Below are positions 38,201-51,111 of a DNA stretch of 64,000 bases, in pieces; the first letter of the stretch is position 1; every line of letters begins with the position of its first letter. The stretch lies in contig MEDY01000012.1 in NCBI GenBank assembly GCA_001724265.1, positions 62,001-126,000 of the forward strand, in the 5' to 3' direction. The position numbers and the translations under genes are program-made. The notes under the pieces are model-generated. The model was given only the letters and a program-made list of their open reading frames with translations, searched no databases and was not told where the DNA came from. The stretch is from Rhizaria sp. SCN 62-66 (Eukaryota; Rhizaria, unplaced).

Positions 38201-41200
38201 TCGCGGCAGATGCGGCGAACCCGGCCTTGGCGTCACGGCCTACCAGTAGCAGCAGCAGTAGCAGCAGTGGGAGCGGCGGCGTCGCCGGCTCTGACAGTAC
38301 CAACCCACAGCGCAGTCTGTTTTTGGAGCAGCAGCGCATCATCTATGGCAACAACACCCCCGTCATCATCGCGACTGCGACTGGGAACACCCCCCCCAAG
38401 CCCGCTCTCCACGCCAGCACTAGGACAAGAGCCGCTGACTCTGTCCATGTCTCAGCCCCGATCCCTGGGATCCCGCGAGCTGCCGCGGTCACTGAGGCTC
38501 CTGCGGTCACAGCTAGCAACACCGCATCAGCGCCGGCTTCCAGCCAGGCTAACCGCCGCCGTCGCCACCGTCGTCCGGTCACCGTCGTCCCTCTGCCCGC
38601 TCCCGTGCCAGTCACCTTTCGCCGGCTTCCGGCCTCCTTTCTGGCGTCTCTGATCCCCGCCGTGTCCCGCGCCAAGCGCTACGCGGGCGTCATTGCGACC
38701 GCGGAGGAGGCCGCCGCAGCCGCAGCCGCCGCGGCCGCCGCATCTGCGGCCGCGGCGAGCGCCGCTGCGGCAGCTGTGGCTGACGCGTCCGTGAACGACT
38801 CGTGGCGCGAGGCCGTGCACGTGGCGGCGGAGCTGGCGTCGCGGCCGGATTTCCTGGGCGCGACTCCGTACTCGCTGCTGTTGCTGGGCACGCTGGCGAC
38901 GCTGACGCCTACGGTCGTCCCAGCGCCGTTCTTCCGCCACAGCCACAACGCGCACGCTGAAGCGGCCGGCAGTAGCGCTGGGATGGCGCCCTCACAGACT
39001 GCGGGCGCGGGCGATAGGTCGAGTCTGCGCTCTGCCGCTAATGCCGTCATCAACAGCAGCAAGAACGTGAATGCCGCGGGTGGCGCGCGCACTGCGACGG
39101 CGTCGAGTCACACCACGTCTTCGAGCGGTGCTGGCTCCACGGCTTCCGGCGCAAGCCAACAGTCGCCCCCCGCTCTCCAGTCCCCGCCCGTGTCGGTCCC
39201 GTTCAACTCTAACTACGGCGTCGTGACTGTGGGCGAGTACGGCTCGCGTCCCGGCTCGCCCGCCATCGCCCTCGGTCCTTCCGGTACCGCTGGCGGCGCA
39301 GTCGGCGCTGGCCACGGCCAGCAGCAGCAAATGGGGCCGCAACAGGGCTACGGGGGGATGTACACCGCCCGCGGCAGCGTCGTCAGTGTCGGCGGGCTTT
39401 CCCTGCACAACATGGGAGCGCCCAGCGAGTTCGACGGCGCGCCGAACGAGAACGGCAACAACAGCAACAACAGCGGTCAGAACAACGGCTCGTCTTCGTC
39501 TTCGTCGTCGTCAGCCGCATCGACCGCCACAGCCGTTCCTGCCCTCTTGCAGCAGCAGCCGTTGCCGGGACAGGGCCAGGGCCACGGCGCGAGCGCCGTG
39601 TCGCACCGCTACGCTCGCTTCGGTCCCGCGCCCATCATCGCCTCCACCGGTGCCAGCCCGGGCCACGGGCCCAGTGGCAGCGGCAACGGCGTGAGCGCGC
39701 TGGCGCTGCAGCCGGCGCCGCACACGGCGCTGATTCCCGTGCCGTCGGTGCTGCACCACCTGCCGCTGTCGACGCACGCGTCGGCACTCTCGCTGCCGCG
39801 CCTGGGCTACCACAAGAAGGCGTATTCGCTGACGACGCACCCGTTCCTCACGCCGCAGGGCAGCACGACAGGCCACCGCGGCAGCCAGCTGTCGGACCAC
39901 CTCACGCGCCTTGCCACGGTGTGCGTGCTCATCGTGGCGTGCCTCGTGCCGCTGATGGTGCAGTCGGACCCGGACATGGGCGTGCGCCGCGGCGTGTGGA
40001 TGCTTATCACACTGGCCGACTCGTCGATGCTCGCCTCCTCGGTGGCGCCGGAGCTGCCAGTCATCCAGCCCGTCGCGGACTCCGACGTTGACTCCAACAG
40101 TGCGAGCGCGAGTTCGAGTCCGAGTGCTGCGACCAAGAGCTCGCGGGACAGTGTGAGTGATGTGATGGAGCTCATGCAGTCCGCAATGCTCGGTCTCCCT
40201 CTCGCGCAGGGCGTGTTTTCGCTGTCCACGCGCACTGTCGCCGCTGATGCCGGAGACTCCGACGACGTAACTTATCTCAGCAGCGAGGATAGTGATGCCC
40301 AGAAACCACGATCGTCGCTGGTCAGTGTGTCCGCGTCACGCGCCCTTGCGCGCTCGCTTGCAGCGCTCACCCCAGTCCCAGTCGCGACTGTCGCATCAGC
40401 AATTTCCGACGCCGTAAATGCGGACACCGCGTCGATGACACCTGTGATGGGCCAAACCGACCAGAAGCGCCACGCCAGTCGTGCTGTGTTGAAGCGGTTG
40501 TGGCGTCTCGCGATGCACCCGCCGTCGGTTGTGCCTGCCGTCATGACTCCTCCTGCCGCCGGACGCAGTGTCGCTGAAGACGCTGCGAGCAAGATTCACA
40601 ACACGAGCACGGCAGCCAACGAGGATGACGACGACACGTGGGAGTGGGTTGTCTTGTCAAACAGCGGAGACGCGTTTTCACCCTTGGCCAACTACAGTGG
40701 CACAGGAACTGTGAACAGTCCTGAGTGCGTCGCTGTTGCGGCCTACATCACCGGCGCCGGCGGCGTCCTCGCCATCACCACGCGCACCGCACCGCAGTCT
40801 CAGTCCCAATCCCCGCGGAGCACGACCAGTCCCGAGTACACACTTCCCGGCCCCGGCGAGCCGATCGTGGACGAGGCCACGTGGTGCGCGATTCTGGAGA
40901 CGTTTGTGGCCCAGTTTGCACACAACCGCACGCCCGTTTTGTGGCTTGCCGTGAGCGGGAAACACGCCCAGGTAGAGTACATGCGAGGACAAACGGAGCT
41001 TACGACATTGTGGTCCCTTTCCGGGCTTCCGGGGTCTGTCACGGGGGCGTGGACCACCGCGTCCGCTCTCGCGGCACACGCGGCCGCTGCCGGTGCGAGC
41101 GCGCTTAAGACATCGTATGCCACAGTTGCGGGCGCGGTCAGGTGGGCTGCGGGGGCGCCGTTAAGCACTGACGATTACTATCGTGCGACAATCGATAGTG

Positions 41201-44200
41201 GCGTCACGAGTGACACCAACGCCGCTTCCGATGGCGTGGAGACGAGTTCAGCGAATGCGACTGAGAATTCGGATTCGAACATCACGGAGAATAGTGAGCC
41301 GGAGCAAGCGAGTGTTTATCTGGTTACACTCACGCGTCGCGGTGTGCGCACGGTGATTGCGACGACTGCCACATCACCTGAGGCCGCCAAGGCTGCCATG
41401 CTGTCACTGCCTTCGCTTGCCCCCCACTATGAGCAGCAGCAGCAGCAGCAGCAGCAAAAGGAGGACGAACAGCGCCTGCGTGCGGATAACATCAACGCAA
41501 CTCTGTCTGAGACCGACGCCGATGACGAGCCTACAGTCGGTGCCCGCGTCCCATCCCTGCCCGGCATCGGCAGCCCTAACACGGACGTGACGGTCCCTGA
41601 CACGCCTTTGTTCAACTCTCCCGTTCCTGCTCTGCGCCACGACCGCTGCGTCACCGCGGTCGGTCTGCTTTACACAAACTCGAACATGAAGGGCATCACA
41701 TTGCCGAGACCGACGTCGCAGAGCGTAACACTTGAGCACGCGATGAGCACACTTAATCCCGATCCGAGTGTTGTGGCGCAGTCTGATGAGACGGAGATGA
41801 TGGCGAAACGCAAGCGCGCTGCGATTGCGCTTGCCGAGCTTGGTGCTTTTGCTCTCCACACCACCGCCGCTGAGTCTAGCACAGAGAATGGAGTTCTCGC
41901 CACCTCTGCTGCGAATGCCCGCGCTACCGTGTCCCCTCGTGCATTCACCGTTTCTGGCGACGGTTTAGGCAGTGTCATTTACTCCACCACTCCGCTGCTC
42001 GCCGCCATGGCGCCGTTTGCCATCGCCTCGTTCATCGTCATCATCGTCGTGCTCTTGTTCGCCGGCCTCAAGTTCCACGCACTCAGTGAGACCCTCGTCG
42101 TCCGGCCGCTGCGCAACATGATGATGCTCGTGCGCGAAGTGCAGGATAAGCCGCTCACGTTCCACAAGCAGCAGCAGCGCCAGCCGCCGCCGGCCACGGC
42201 TGCCGCGGATGCGCCCGCGACCGCGGCCACGGTCAACGATACCGGTCTACTGGAGCGCACCCTTCTCAAGCTTTCGCTGCTCACACAGGTCGGTTTCGGC
42301 GAGGCCGGCGCGCGCATCGTCGCCACTGCACTGCGGCCCATCACGCAGCGTGCGCGCGGCGGAGCGGCGGCGACGATCGCGGCGACCAGCGCGATTGCGA
42401 CCGCGGCTGCGGCGTCGTGCGCGAATACCGCGGCGCTGTTTTCACCGTCGTTCCTTGCTCTCGCGGACGCGGTCGGTGCACGCATTGGCGAAGGACCACA
42501 ACCCATCATTTCTTCGAGCGAGAACAACAAGAACATCAATTGCAACGCCAGCAACATCGCCAACTCCGGCCCGGCTCCTACCGGCTCCGCTGGTGCGACT
42601 GGGCTCGCGAGCAGCGCCTCTGGCGCCACTGTGCGGGCCGGCGGCGCGCTCACCGTCGTCGCCCCGCCCACAGAAGCCGTTGTGCGCACTACGGGCTCGT
42701 TCCAGGCACCGATCTTTGCCTCCGCCGCCGCGACTAGCGCAGCTGCTGCCGCGGCTGCCGCGGCCACCGCGAGTGTGACTGCACAGGCTGCCGCTGCAGG
42801 CGCCAACGCAGGCGCCGCGACTATGTCCGTCGGCACTGGCGTCGGCGGTCTAGCTAGAAGCGCGGGCACTTTGGACATCACTCAACAGGGTCGCAAGGTG
42901 CTTGCGATTCTTGGTTTCTGCGACGTGCGTCAGTTCACGGACGCGACCGAGTACCTCCGTGACCAAGTCATGATTTACGTCAACGGTATCGCCGACATCG
43001 TCCACGAACAGACCACTGAGTGCCTCGGGTTCCCGAACAAGAACGTCGGTGACGCCTTCTTGCTGGTGTGGCGTCTGCCCGAACAGCTCTGGCGACACAC
43101 GCCGCCGGCGAGCCCGCAGCAGTCGTCCTCGTCGGGCTCCTCGTCGTCCTAGAACCTGTCGTCCTCGTCCTCGTCATCGTCGCCCTCATCGTCGACGTCG
43201 TCGTCGGAGAGCGAGACCGAGAGTGACGAGCGTGATACCGTGTACAGTTACATCACAAACAAGTCTGACACTGCTACGTCGACCGGCGCCGCGAACGGGC
43301 GCCACAGCCGCAGCGCAACAAAGGCGGCTCGCTTGTTCTACTCGAGCCGCAAGGCGAACAACACCATCGTTCCCGGCATGAACAGCCGCGCTGCCGCCGC
43401 TTTGCGTGCCAGCGGCGGCGGTGATCTCCGCAGCAACGGTGCGAATGACAGCAGCGACGATGGCGAAGGCGCTAGTGAGAGCGAGAGCACCCAACGTCGC
43501 CGCGCCCGTCGCACTCGCGTCGTCGCGGCCCGCGGCCTCGCCCACTGGCGCCACCACCGCACGCGCCGTGCGGCCGCGATCGCCGCTGCGGACGCAGACG
43601 CTGCAGCGTTCGCGGCGGCCGCGGCCGTGCCTCGCGATGACTCGAATCCGAACCGGAACAGCGGCGCTCTGCCGAATAACTCTCCAGTCGCTGTCACGGG
43701 GGCTGTTGACGGCGATGACTACGTTGGGCTGGCTGATAGTAGTGCCGGCGAGTCGATCGAGGCCCTTCTCTCCGGCAGCAGCGACAGCGAAGACCCGTAC
43801 GTGGAGGCGACTGAGGACGGAGATCTGGCCGTCATCTTTGGATTTGGGCTGCCTACCGTCACCTCAACCCCTGCAACCCAGTCTACGACTGCGCCGAGTC
43901 CTATCGCCAGCTCTGGCACGAGGAGCACAAGGGCCAACTCGACGGCCCTCGCGCTGGCCAACAACACTGCCAATGCGCCAACGCGCGCCGCACTGACGCC
44001 TGCTGCAGCGTTCGAGCTCTACACCGAGCACTACGCGCGCTTGCTCCTTGCGCAAAAGGTCATTTACGCCGCGCCCCAGCGCTTTATGGCCAGCGCGCGT
44101 GCCGTGGCCTATCAAAAGCTCGCGCGCAGCGACGCGGTGCGCACGGGCAAGCTCGTCGTTTCGGCCCCACCGACCGTCGCGCACTCGTGGGCTCAGTCGC

Positions 44201-47200
44201 ACGCTCACTCGCAGCCTCAAGGCATCGCGCGCGCGCTGCCGCGGCAGCTGCTGTCGCAGCTGTACGTCACTGCCGGATCTGCACTCGCCACGGTCACCAC
44301 GGCGGCTGCGTTCTTGCGAAGGTATGGTCCCTCTGCCACCGCGGCACCGCGCATTGCATCATCAGCTAAGCCACATGCGGGTAGGCAGAGCAAGCTCGGT
44401 GGTGCCGTCCGTGCTGATGTTGACGATGACGCGAACGCGAACACGCTGGCTCAGAAGCGGTTCGTAGCGCGCCTCCGTCGCCAGTTCGCTTTCACTGAAG
44501 AGTCAGATTCGGACATCGAAACGATCGCTGCAGCGGCTGCGGCCGAGGCGCGTCGTCGCCCTCGGCGCTCTAGACACGGCAACAGCACGAACTCCGACTC
44601 GTTCTCGGGCTCTGGTTCCGGCTCCGGCTCCGGCTCTGGCTCTCACACAGGCTCTGGCTCTGGATCCGGGTCGGACCACCGGCCGCGCTCTCGCTCACAA
44701 TCGCGTTCCGGCTCCGGCTCGGGCAGCTCACGCTCACGGTCCGGCTCGCGCAACCACATGCCCATCTCCGCTGTGACTGCCTCCGCCTACGGTTTCATCT
44801 TTCCGCGTTCGGGTAGTCTTCCCGCCGGCGGCAGCAACACGGCTGCGCTGAGCGCGGGCGACGCTGAGACCGAGCGCGCGCACCGCCGCCGTAGCAACAG
44901 CCACAACCGTAGCCGCAGCGGCAGCCGCAGCCGCAGCGGCATCCACACGACCGCTGACGGCAACGCCAACACCGATACTACCAGCGGTAACGCTGCCGTT
45001 GGCTCGAGTCGCGGCCGCGGGCACGAGGGCGGCGCGGGCTCGGCTATTGACGCGCTTGCCGCTGACGCTGGGATCCCGCGCTCCCGCTCGCGCTCGCAAT
45101 CGCGGTCGCGTTCGCCCCAGCTCAGCGCCCGCCGAGTGCGCTGGGCCGCCGCAGGCGGTGCTTCCGGTCCAGCCACCGGCGCCCCCGACGGCGGTCAGCG
45201 CCACAGCAGCGGCCGCAGTGGGCGACGCTCTCGAGCCCGCTCCGGCGACAGCGATGACAGCGACGCCGGGCCGCCCACGCTGCCCCCGCCGCGCGTACCG
45301 CCTGCGATCGCCGCCCTCATCAACGGCAGCAACAACAGCAGCAACAATAACAACAGCAAGGTGATTGCCCCGAGGGCTGCTTCTGGCACGAGCGCCGGCG
45401 TTGTCGGGACGCGCTGCAAGAAGCCCCGCCTGCCGCCCACCGTCCCGGTCCCGCCCGGCCTGCGCCTGTTCTTGTTTCCGCGTCTGCTGCGCCGCGCCTT
45501 CGCGGGCGGCGACACGGTGGGCGCAGACTCGCGCGGCAGGGACCGCGGCGCCGCGCGCGCTGCGAAGCCCGCGAAGTCTGCGGCTGGCTCGGGGGCCCGC
45601 AAGGGGAGCGCGCCTGATGGCGATGGCTACGATGACGATGACGACGATGACAACGATGATGATGATGATGACGATGATGATGACGACGACGACGACGACG
45701 ACGATGATGATGATGACGAGAACTTCGATGTTTTCCTCCTCTCGTCTCCGCCTGTCGCCCCCGCTGCCGTCCCCTCTGCACCGGCTCCTAACCCAGCGAG
45801 GTCGAGCACGAGCTCGGCGCAGCGCATGCAGACCGGTAATGCAGAGATGCCGGCCTCCGCCGCGGCTGCCGAAATCGCTGCTGCAGGTCCTGGCGCTGGC
45901 GTCGCCTATGGTGCTGGTCCGACTGACACAGTTAGAGTCTTCCCTGCCGATGGCTACACACAGAGCAACGAACACTACAACTACTACCGCGGCGAGAGTA
46001 TTACAGATGCTGTCATCAACGGCGGCCTTGACGGCAGTCCCAATCATTACCACAACGGAGGTGCTGGTAGCGGAGTCCACTCCGGCCACCCTGCCTACAG
46101 TCACTCTGCCCACGGTCACAGCCTCAACGACAACAGTGCTCAAGACGGCCACGATAGCGACTTCGACGACGAAGACGAGGACGACTACGACGATTACAGC
46201 GACACGCGTTCAATCTCATCCTCGTCTTCGTCCTCCTCCGCAGCTGTCGGTGAGCACCACAATCACCCCGACAACGGCACCCGCCCGCGCCGCCGCCGCC
46301 ACCGCCGCCGCGACAGCGTCGTGGGTGCCGCGCCGCAGGCCCAGGGCCAACAACAGCAGCACCATCGGCGCCGTCGCCGTCACCGCAACAGTCTGGGCGA
46401 CTCGGACGCCAGCGAAGACGTCGACCTCGACAACATCTACGCCAGCGCTGCCGCGGTCCATGGCCCGGGCGCCGGCGCCGGGCCGCGCGGCAGCGACGGC
46501 GACGGTGACGGCGACTGCGACGGCGTCGTCGGCGTCGGCGTCGGCGTCGGCGGCGAGCCCGATGACGCAACCGTGGCCGCGGCCGCGATGATGGCGCTCG
46601 TGCGCATGCAGAGCATCGCCTCAGTCGGCAGCATTGGCAGCGCGGGCAGCGTCAACACTGCTGCTGCTGCTGTCGCTGCGGCTGCCGCGACCGCAGCTGC
46701 TGCGGCGCGCGGGATGAGCAGCGGCGTGTTCGGCGGCTCCGGTGCCTTCGGCGGCAGCGTGTGCTTTGACCCCGCGGCGGCGTCGCTCGCGATGATGCCT
46801 GGCGGGGGCGCGTTCAACATGAACAGCAACGCTACCATGATGATGATGCCGCCGTCGCCTGAAGCGACTGTCGCCGCTGCCAACGCTGCTGCTGCAGCTG
46901 CCAACGTGGCTATTGCGTCGCAGGCCTCCACCGCCGCGAACGCTGGTTTGACGCAGCAGCAACACCAGGAGCAGCAGCAGATGCAGTGGCAGATGCTGTA
47001 CGACAATTTCTTCCAGCATCATTTGTTCATGCAGCAGCAGCAACAACAGCTTTGGCATCAACAGCAACAGCATCAGATGTTCTTGGCGTCACAAGGCGTT
47101 GTGCCCACACCGGCTGGACCCGGCCACACTTTCTTCCCCCCACCCGCATCGCCCGGTGGTGCCGCTGGTATGTTCGGTGCGACTACAAGCAACATCTCGG

Positions 47201-50200
47201 CTCCTGCACCGAGCCCAGCGCAAAGCCACGGCCACGGCCACATCATGGCGGCGCCGCCCGGCGGCGACCCCGGTACGGCTGATTTCGCGGCGATGTCGCT
47301 CGATTTCGACGAGATGGATTCCACCACGCTCGCTGCGCCCGTCGCCACAAACAACAACGCGAACCCACCGAAGACTAACATGAGCACGATCCCACAGGCA
47401 AGCACTGTTAGCAGTCAACACCATCTGCAGTATCCCGGCTCATTCAGCGGCGACGGCGGCAGCGTCCCTGATGGCCTCACCAACAACTCCAGTGCCGGCG
47501 CCGCCGGCGTCATCACTGCACCCGTCGCCCGCCGTCACCAGCAGTCTAGAGGCCCCAACGCCCCCGCCGCGCACGGCGGCCACACTCTCACAGTCAACCA
47601 AGGACAGACGCACACCCCTAACCACGGGCTGTTCTTGACCGAGTCGGTGCCGCCGCCCTCGGTGACCATCACGCCGGGCGCGCTGGGCCGCGTGACGAGC
47701 AGCACGAGCGCCACGACAAGCAGCAGCAACGGCACCACCACGACCAGCAACAGCAGCAGCAGTGGCGGCGCAGGCGCCGGCATGGTCGCGCTTGGCAACG
47801 CAGCGCCTCTCACCGGCGCGCCGCCGCCGCAAGTCACGGCGCGCTCCGGCGCTCCCCGCCGCGGCTCCCGCGCGCGCGCGCACTCGCGCTCCGGCTCGCG
47901 CTCCGGCTCCCGCTCCGGCTCGCGCAGCGGCTCGCGGCCGGGGTCGCGCACAGGGTCCCGGTCGGCCTCGCGCTCGCGCTCGCAGTCGCACACGGTCGGC
48001 GACGCCCCTGGCACTGCCGCTGGCGCGGCCACGACCGGGACCACCGCCACTACGGGCGGGAATGTTGCGGGCGTGATTGTAAACGTGAACCCGGTGATTA
48101 CCGCCGCGCACGGTCAAAACTCGACCGCGGACTCTGATGCGTTCATGAACGCGTCTCTCGCAGCCACGGACATGTGCGGCTTAACTTTGCCCGCACTGCC
48201 TGACCCCGACCCGCGGCCCGAGTCGTCGCTGGGGTACTCGTCGCTGCATCACAGCTATTTGCACAGCGCCACACCCTTGCCCGGCGGCGCTTACCGGGCC
48301 AGTCTCAGTATCGCCGGCCGCGCCTCGGCGGGCCCCGTGCCTGGCGCTGGCCCTGGGGTTCGCGCTGGTGCTGACGGCCGTGCGTCGTCTCGGTACAGCA
48401 CCGAGTCGGACGCGCAGACCAACACCACCAGCACGCACGCGGACACGCGCAGTGACACGCCCGCCACGGGCTCGGCCACTGGCTCAGGCGCAGGTTCTGG
48501 CACAGGTTCTGGCACTACCGGCTCCGGAACAGGCTCTGGCTCTGGCAATGACACTGGCACTGGCTCTGGCACAGGCTCTGGCGCCGGCTCCGGGACTTAC
48601 CCAAGCTCCAACGCGCCGTCGTCGAGTGCCGGTCGCTACGGCCAGTCACCCATCCCTGCCGCCGCAGCAGCTGCCCATAATAGCGCTGATCTCTCCCCTG
48701 TGCGCCACCTGTCGTTCTCGCCATCGCACTCGCCCTACCACAACACCGCCAACGCCAACGGCGCTCCAGCGAACCTTGCTGGCGGCTTCAGCTTTGGCGG
48801 TAGTGGCGACGCGCAGCTCTTCGCAACGCCCCCGAAGCTCGACTCACTTTTCGCCAACGCGTCGTTTGCGGGCGGCTCGTTCCTGTCTCCGACCGCCGCC
48901 GCGCTCGCTGCGGCCGCCGTCACGGCTGCCGCACTGTCCCCGGCCGGCGCCAAGCCCGCGACCGGCGGCCGGCCCGGAGCGGCAGCGACGACTGCGGCGC
49001 TGTTGTCCGCGGCGGCGACCCTGTTGCCGATGTCGACCTCGGCCGCCGCCGCCGCCGCGGCGTTCCCGTACTCGTCCTCGGCGCTCACGGCCGCGCTGTC
49101 GCGGCGGCTGCGGCCGCGGCTGGTGTACGACTACGTGTCGGGTCGCTGCGTGAGCTACGCCAAGCTGGTCCCGCTGCTGCGCGAGCGCGCGCGCGCGCTG
49201 GCCATTATGCAGACGCCGCCCCCGCGTCTCTGGGTGTCGTCGGCGGCCACAACGAGCGCCAACACCGGCGATAACGGTAATCAAGGCATGAGTCGGAGCG
49301 CAAGCGGCGGCAATGCAGCGACAAGAACACGGTCTGGGACGGTATCCGGCAGCAACAACGTTGCCTATGGCTCTAGTAGAAATACACTGAATGGAGCTGC
49401 AGGACGGTTCTTGCCCGGTAGTTTCATCCCTGCGCCAGGCGCATATAATGCTGCAGCGCCGCTTCAGATGCAGATGTCTATGGCGTCGATGCCTTTTGCG
49501 GCGTCTATGTCCCCCGGCTTTGGTGCCGCCGCGACATCTTCGTCGATGTTCACCGGAAGCGTCGCCGCCCCGTTCCCGTTCGCCTACCAGAATATGTTCC
49601 CCGGCGCCGCGACCGGACCTGCGCCCGCGTTCCCACATCCCCCGATGGCCATGCCTGCTTCCGCCTCGGCGCCTGTGCCGGGGTCGGCCCCAGTGCAGGA
49701 GCCGGGCCAGGGCCTGATGCTGCCCGCGATGGCCCCCGCGCTGCTCCAACAGACCGCGATGAACTCCTCCATGGTCGGCTCGGACTTCTTCCCGTTCGGC
49801 GCGACAGGCACGACGAGCGGCAGCGGCAGCGGCAGCGGCAGCGGCGTCGGCAGCAGTGGCGGCGCGTCCGCGTTCGCTGCTGCCCCGGCCAACAGCGGCA
49901 GCAACAACAGCCCCGGCGCGCAGGTGCCGATGCGGATGCCGCCGTCGTTTGTGCGCGTTAACAGCACCGGGCAGGCCTTCCCTGTTCTGCCCTACATGAG
50001 TGCGTACAATGCCGGCGTCAACCCGCAGCTCTCTCCCGCTCACGCCCAGGCACAGCAAGCGCAGGCATCAGCGTTCCATGCGTGCATGCAGCAGCTCCAG
50101 CAGCAGCTCCAGCAGCAGCAACAGCAGCAGGTTTCGACCAGTGTAATGACGCCGATGAACGCTGGCGTGAACAACGCGAGTCCTTTCGCCACGCCCGCGC

Positions 50201-51041
50201 GTGTCCGTGCTGCGGTGCCGTTTGTCGCTGCGCTGAACGCCCAAAGCAACGCCAGTAACACTGATCCTGATGGTGCAACGTCTGGTGCCGTGGCTGGTGC
50301 TCAAACCAGCATGAGCACGTTGGCGCCGCACACTCCCGTCCGTGTGGGTCCCGGCTCTGCTCTCGCCGCCGCTAGTGCCGCCGCGACTCCTGGCCTGAAC
50401 TCCGGTGACAGGCCAATGCCGCCGCCGTCGGTCGTCATCACGACGCCGCCGCCTTTCCCCGCCACAACCAGCAACAACGAAGGCGCAAGTGGCAGTGCTG
50501 TTCACACAACAAGCCCTAACAGCGGCCTTATCTTGCCTGCCTTTGTGCCGCGCTCGCCGTTCCCGGCCGCTTTCTGTCCATCTCTCGGCCTTGGCCTAAG
50601 TCACAGTCAGAACGCTGGCGCTTTCCCCCCCGCTTTTGCTTTTGGTGGGGGCGCGCCCGGGGGCTTGCAAGTGCAGCCCCCTGGGTCGCCGTTCTTTTAC
50701 CCGTCTTTGGCGTACGGGAGTAATTCTTATCTCGGCGCTGATGCGAACACTGGCGCTGCTACCATGGGCCCGGGTCCGAGAGTCGGTGCCAGCGATCTTG
50801 CCTTCGCACTCGCGCGCTCGCAGTCCTTATTCACCAGTCCGCTTGCAGCTGCGAACAGTGGTCTCTACAGCAACAACCCCGGTGCTGGTGCCGGTGCGGC
50901 GATGATGGGGACGCCTAGCTTCAGTCCTACAAATGCGTACAGCAACAACAACTTTGCAGGCTCTGTCCCCATCTTCTCGCCCTACTCCCCTTTCCAACCA
51001 CAACCGCCACAGTTCCCTTCCCCATCCATGACTCAACAACC

Positions 51042-51111
<70 letters not shown>

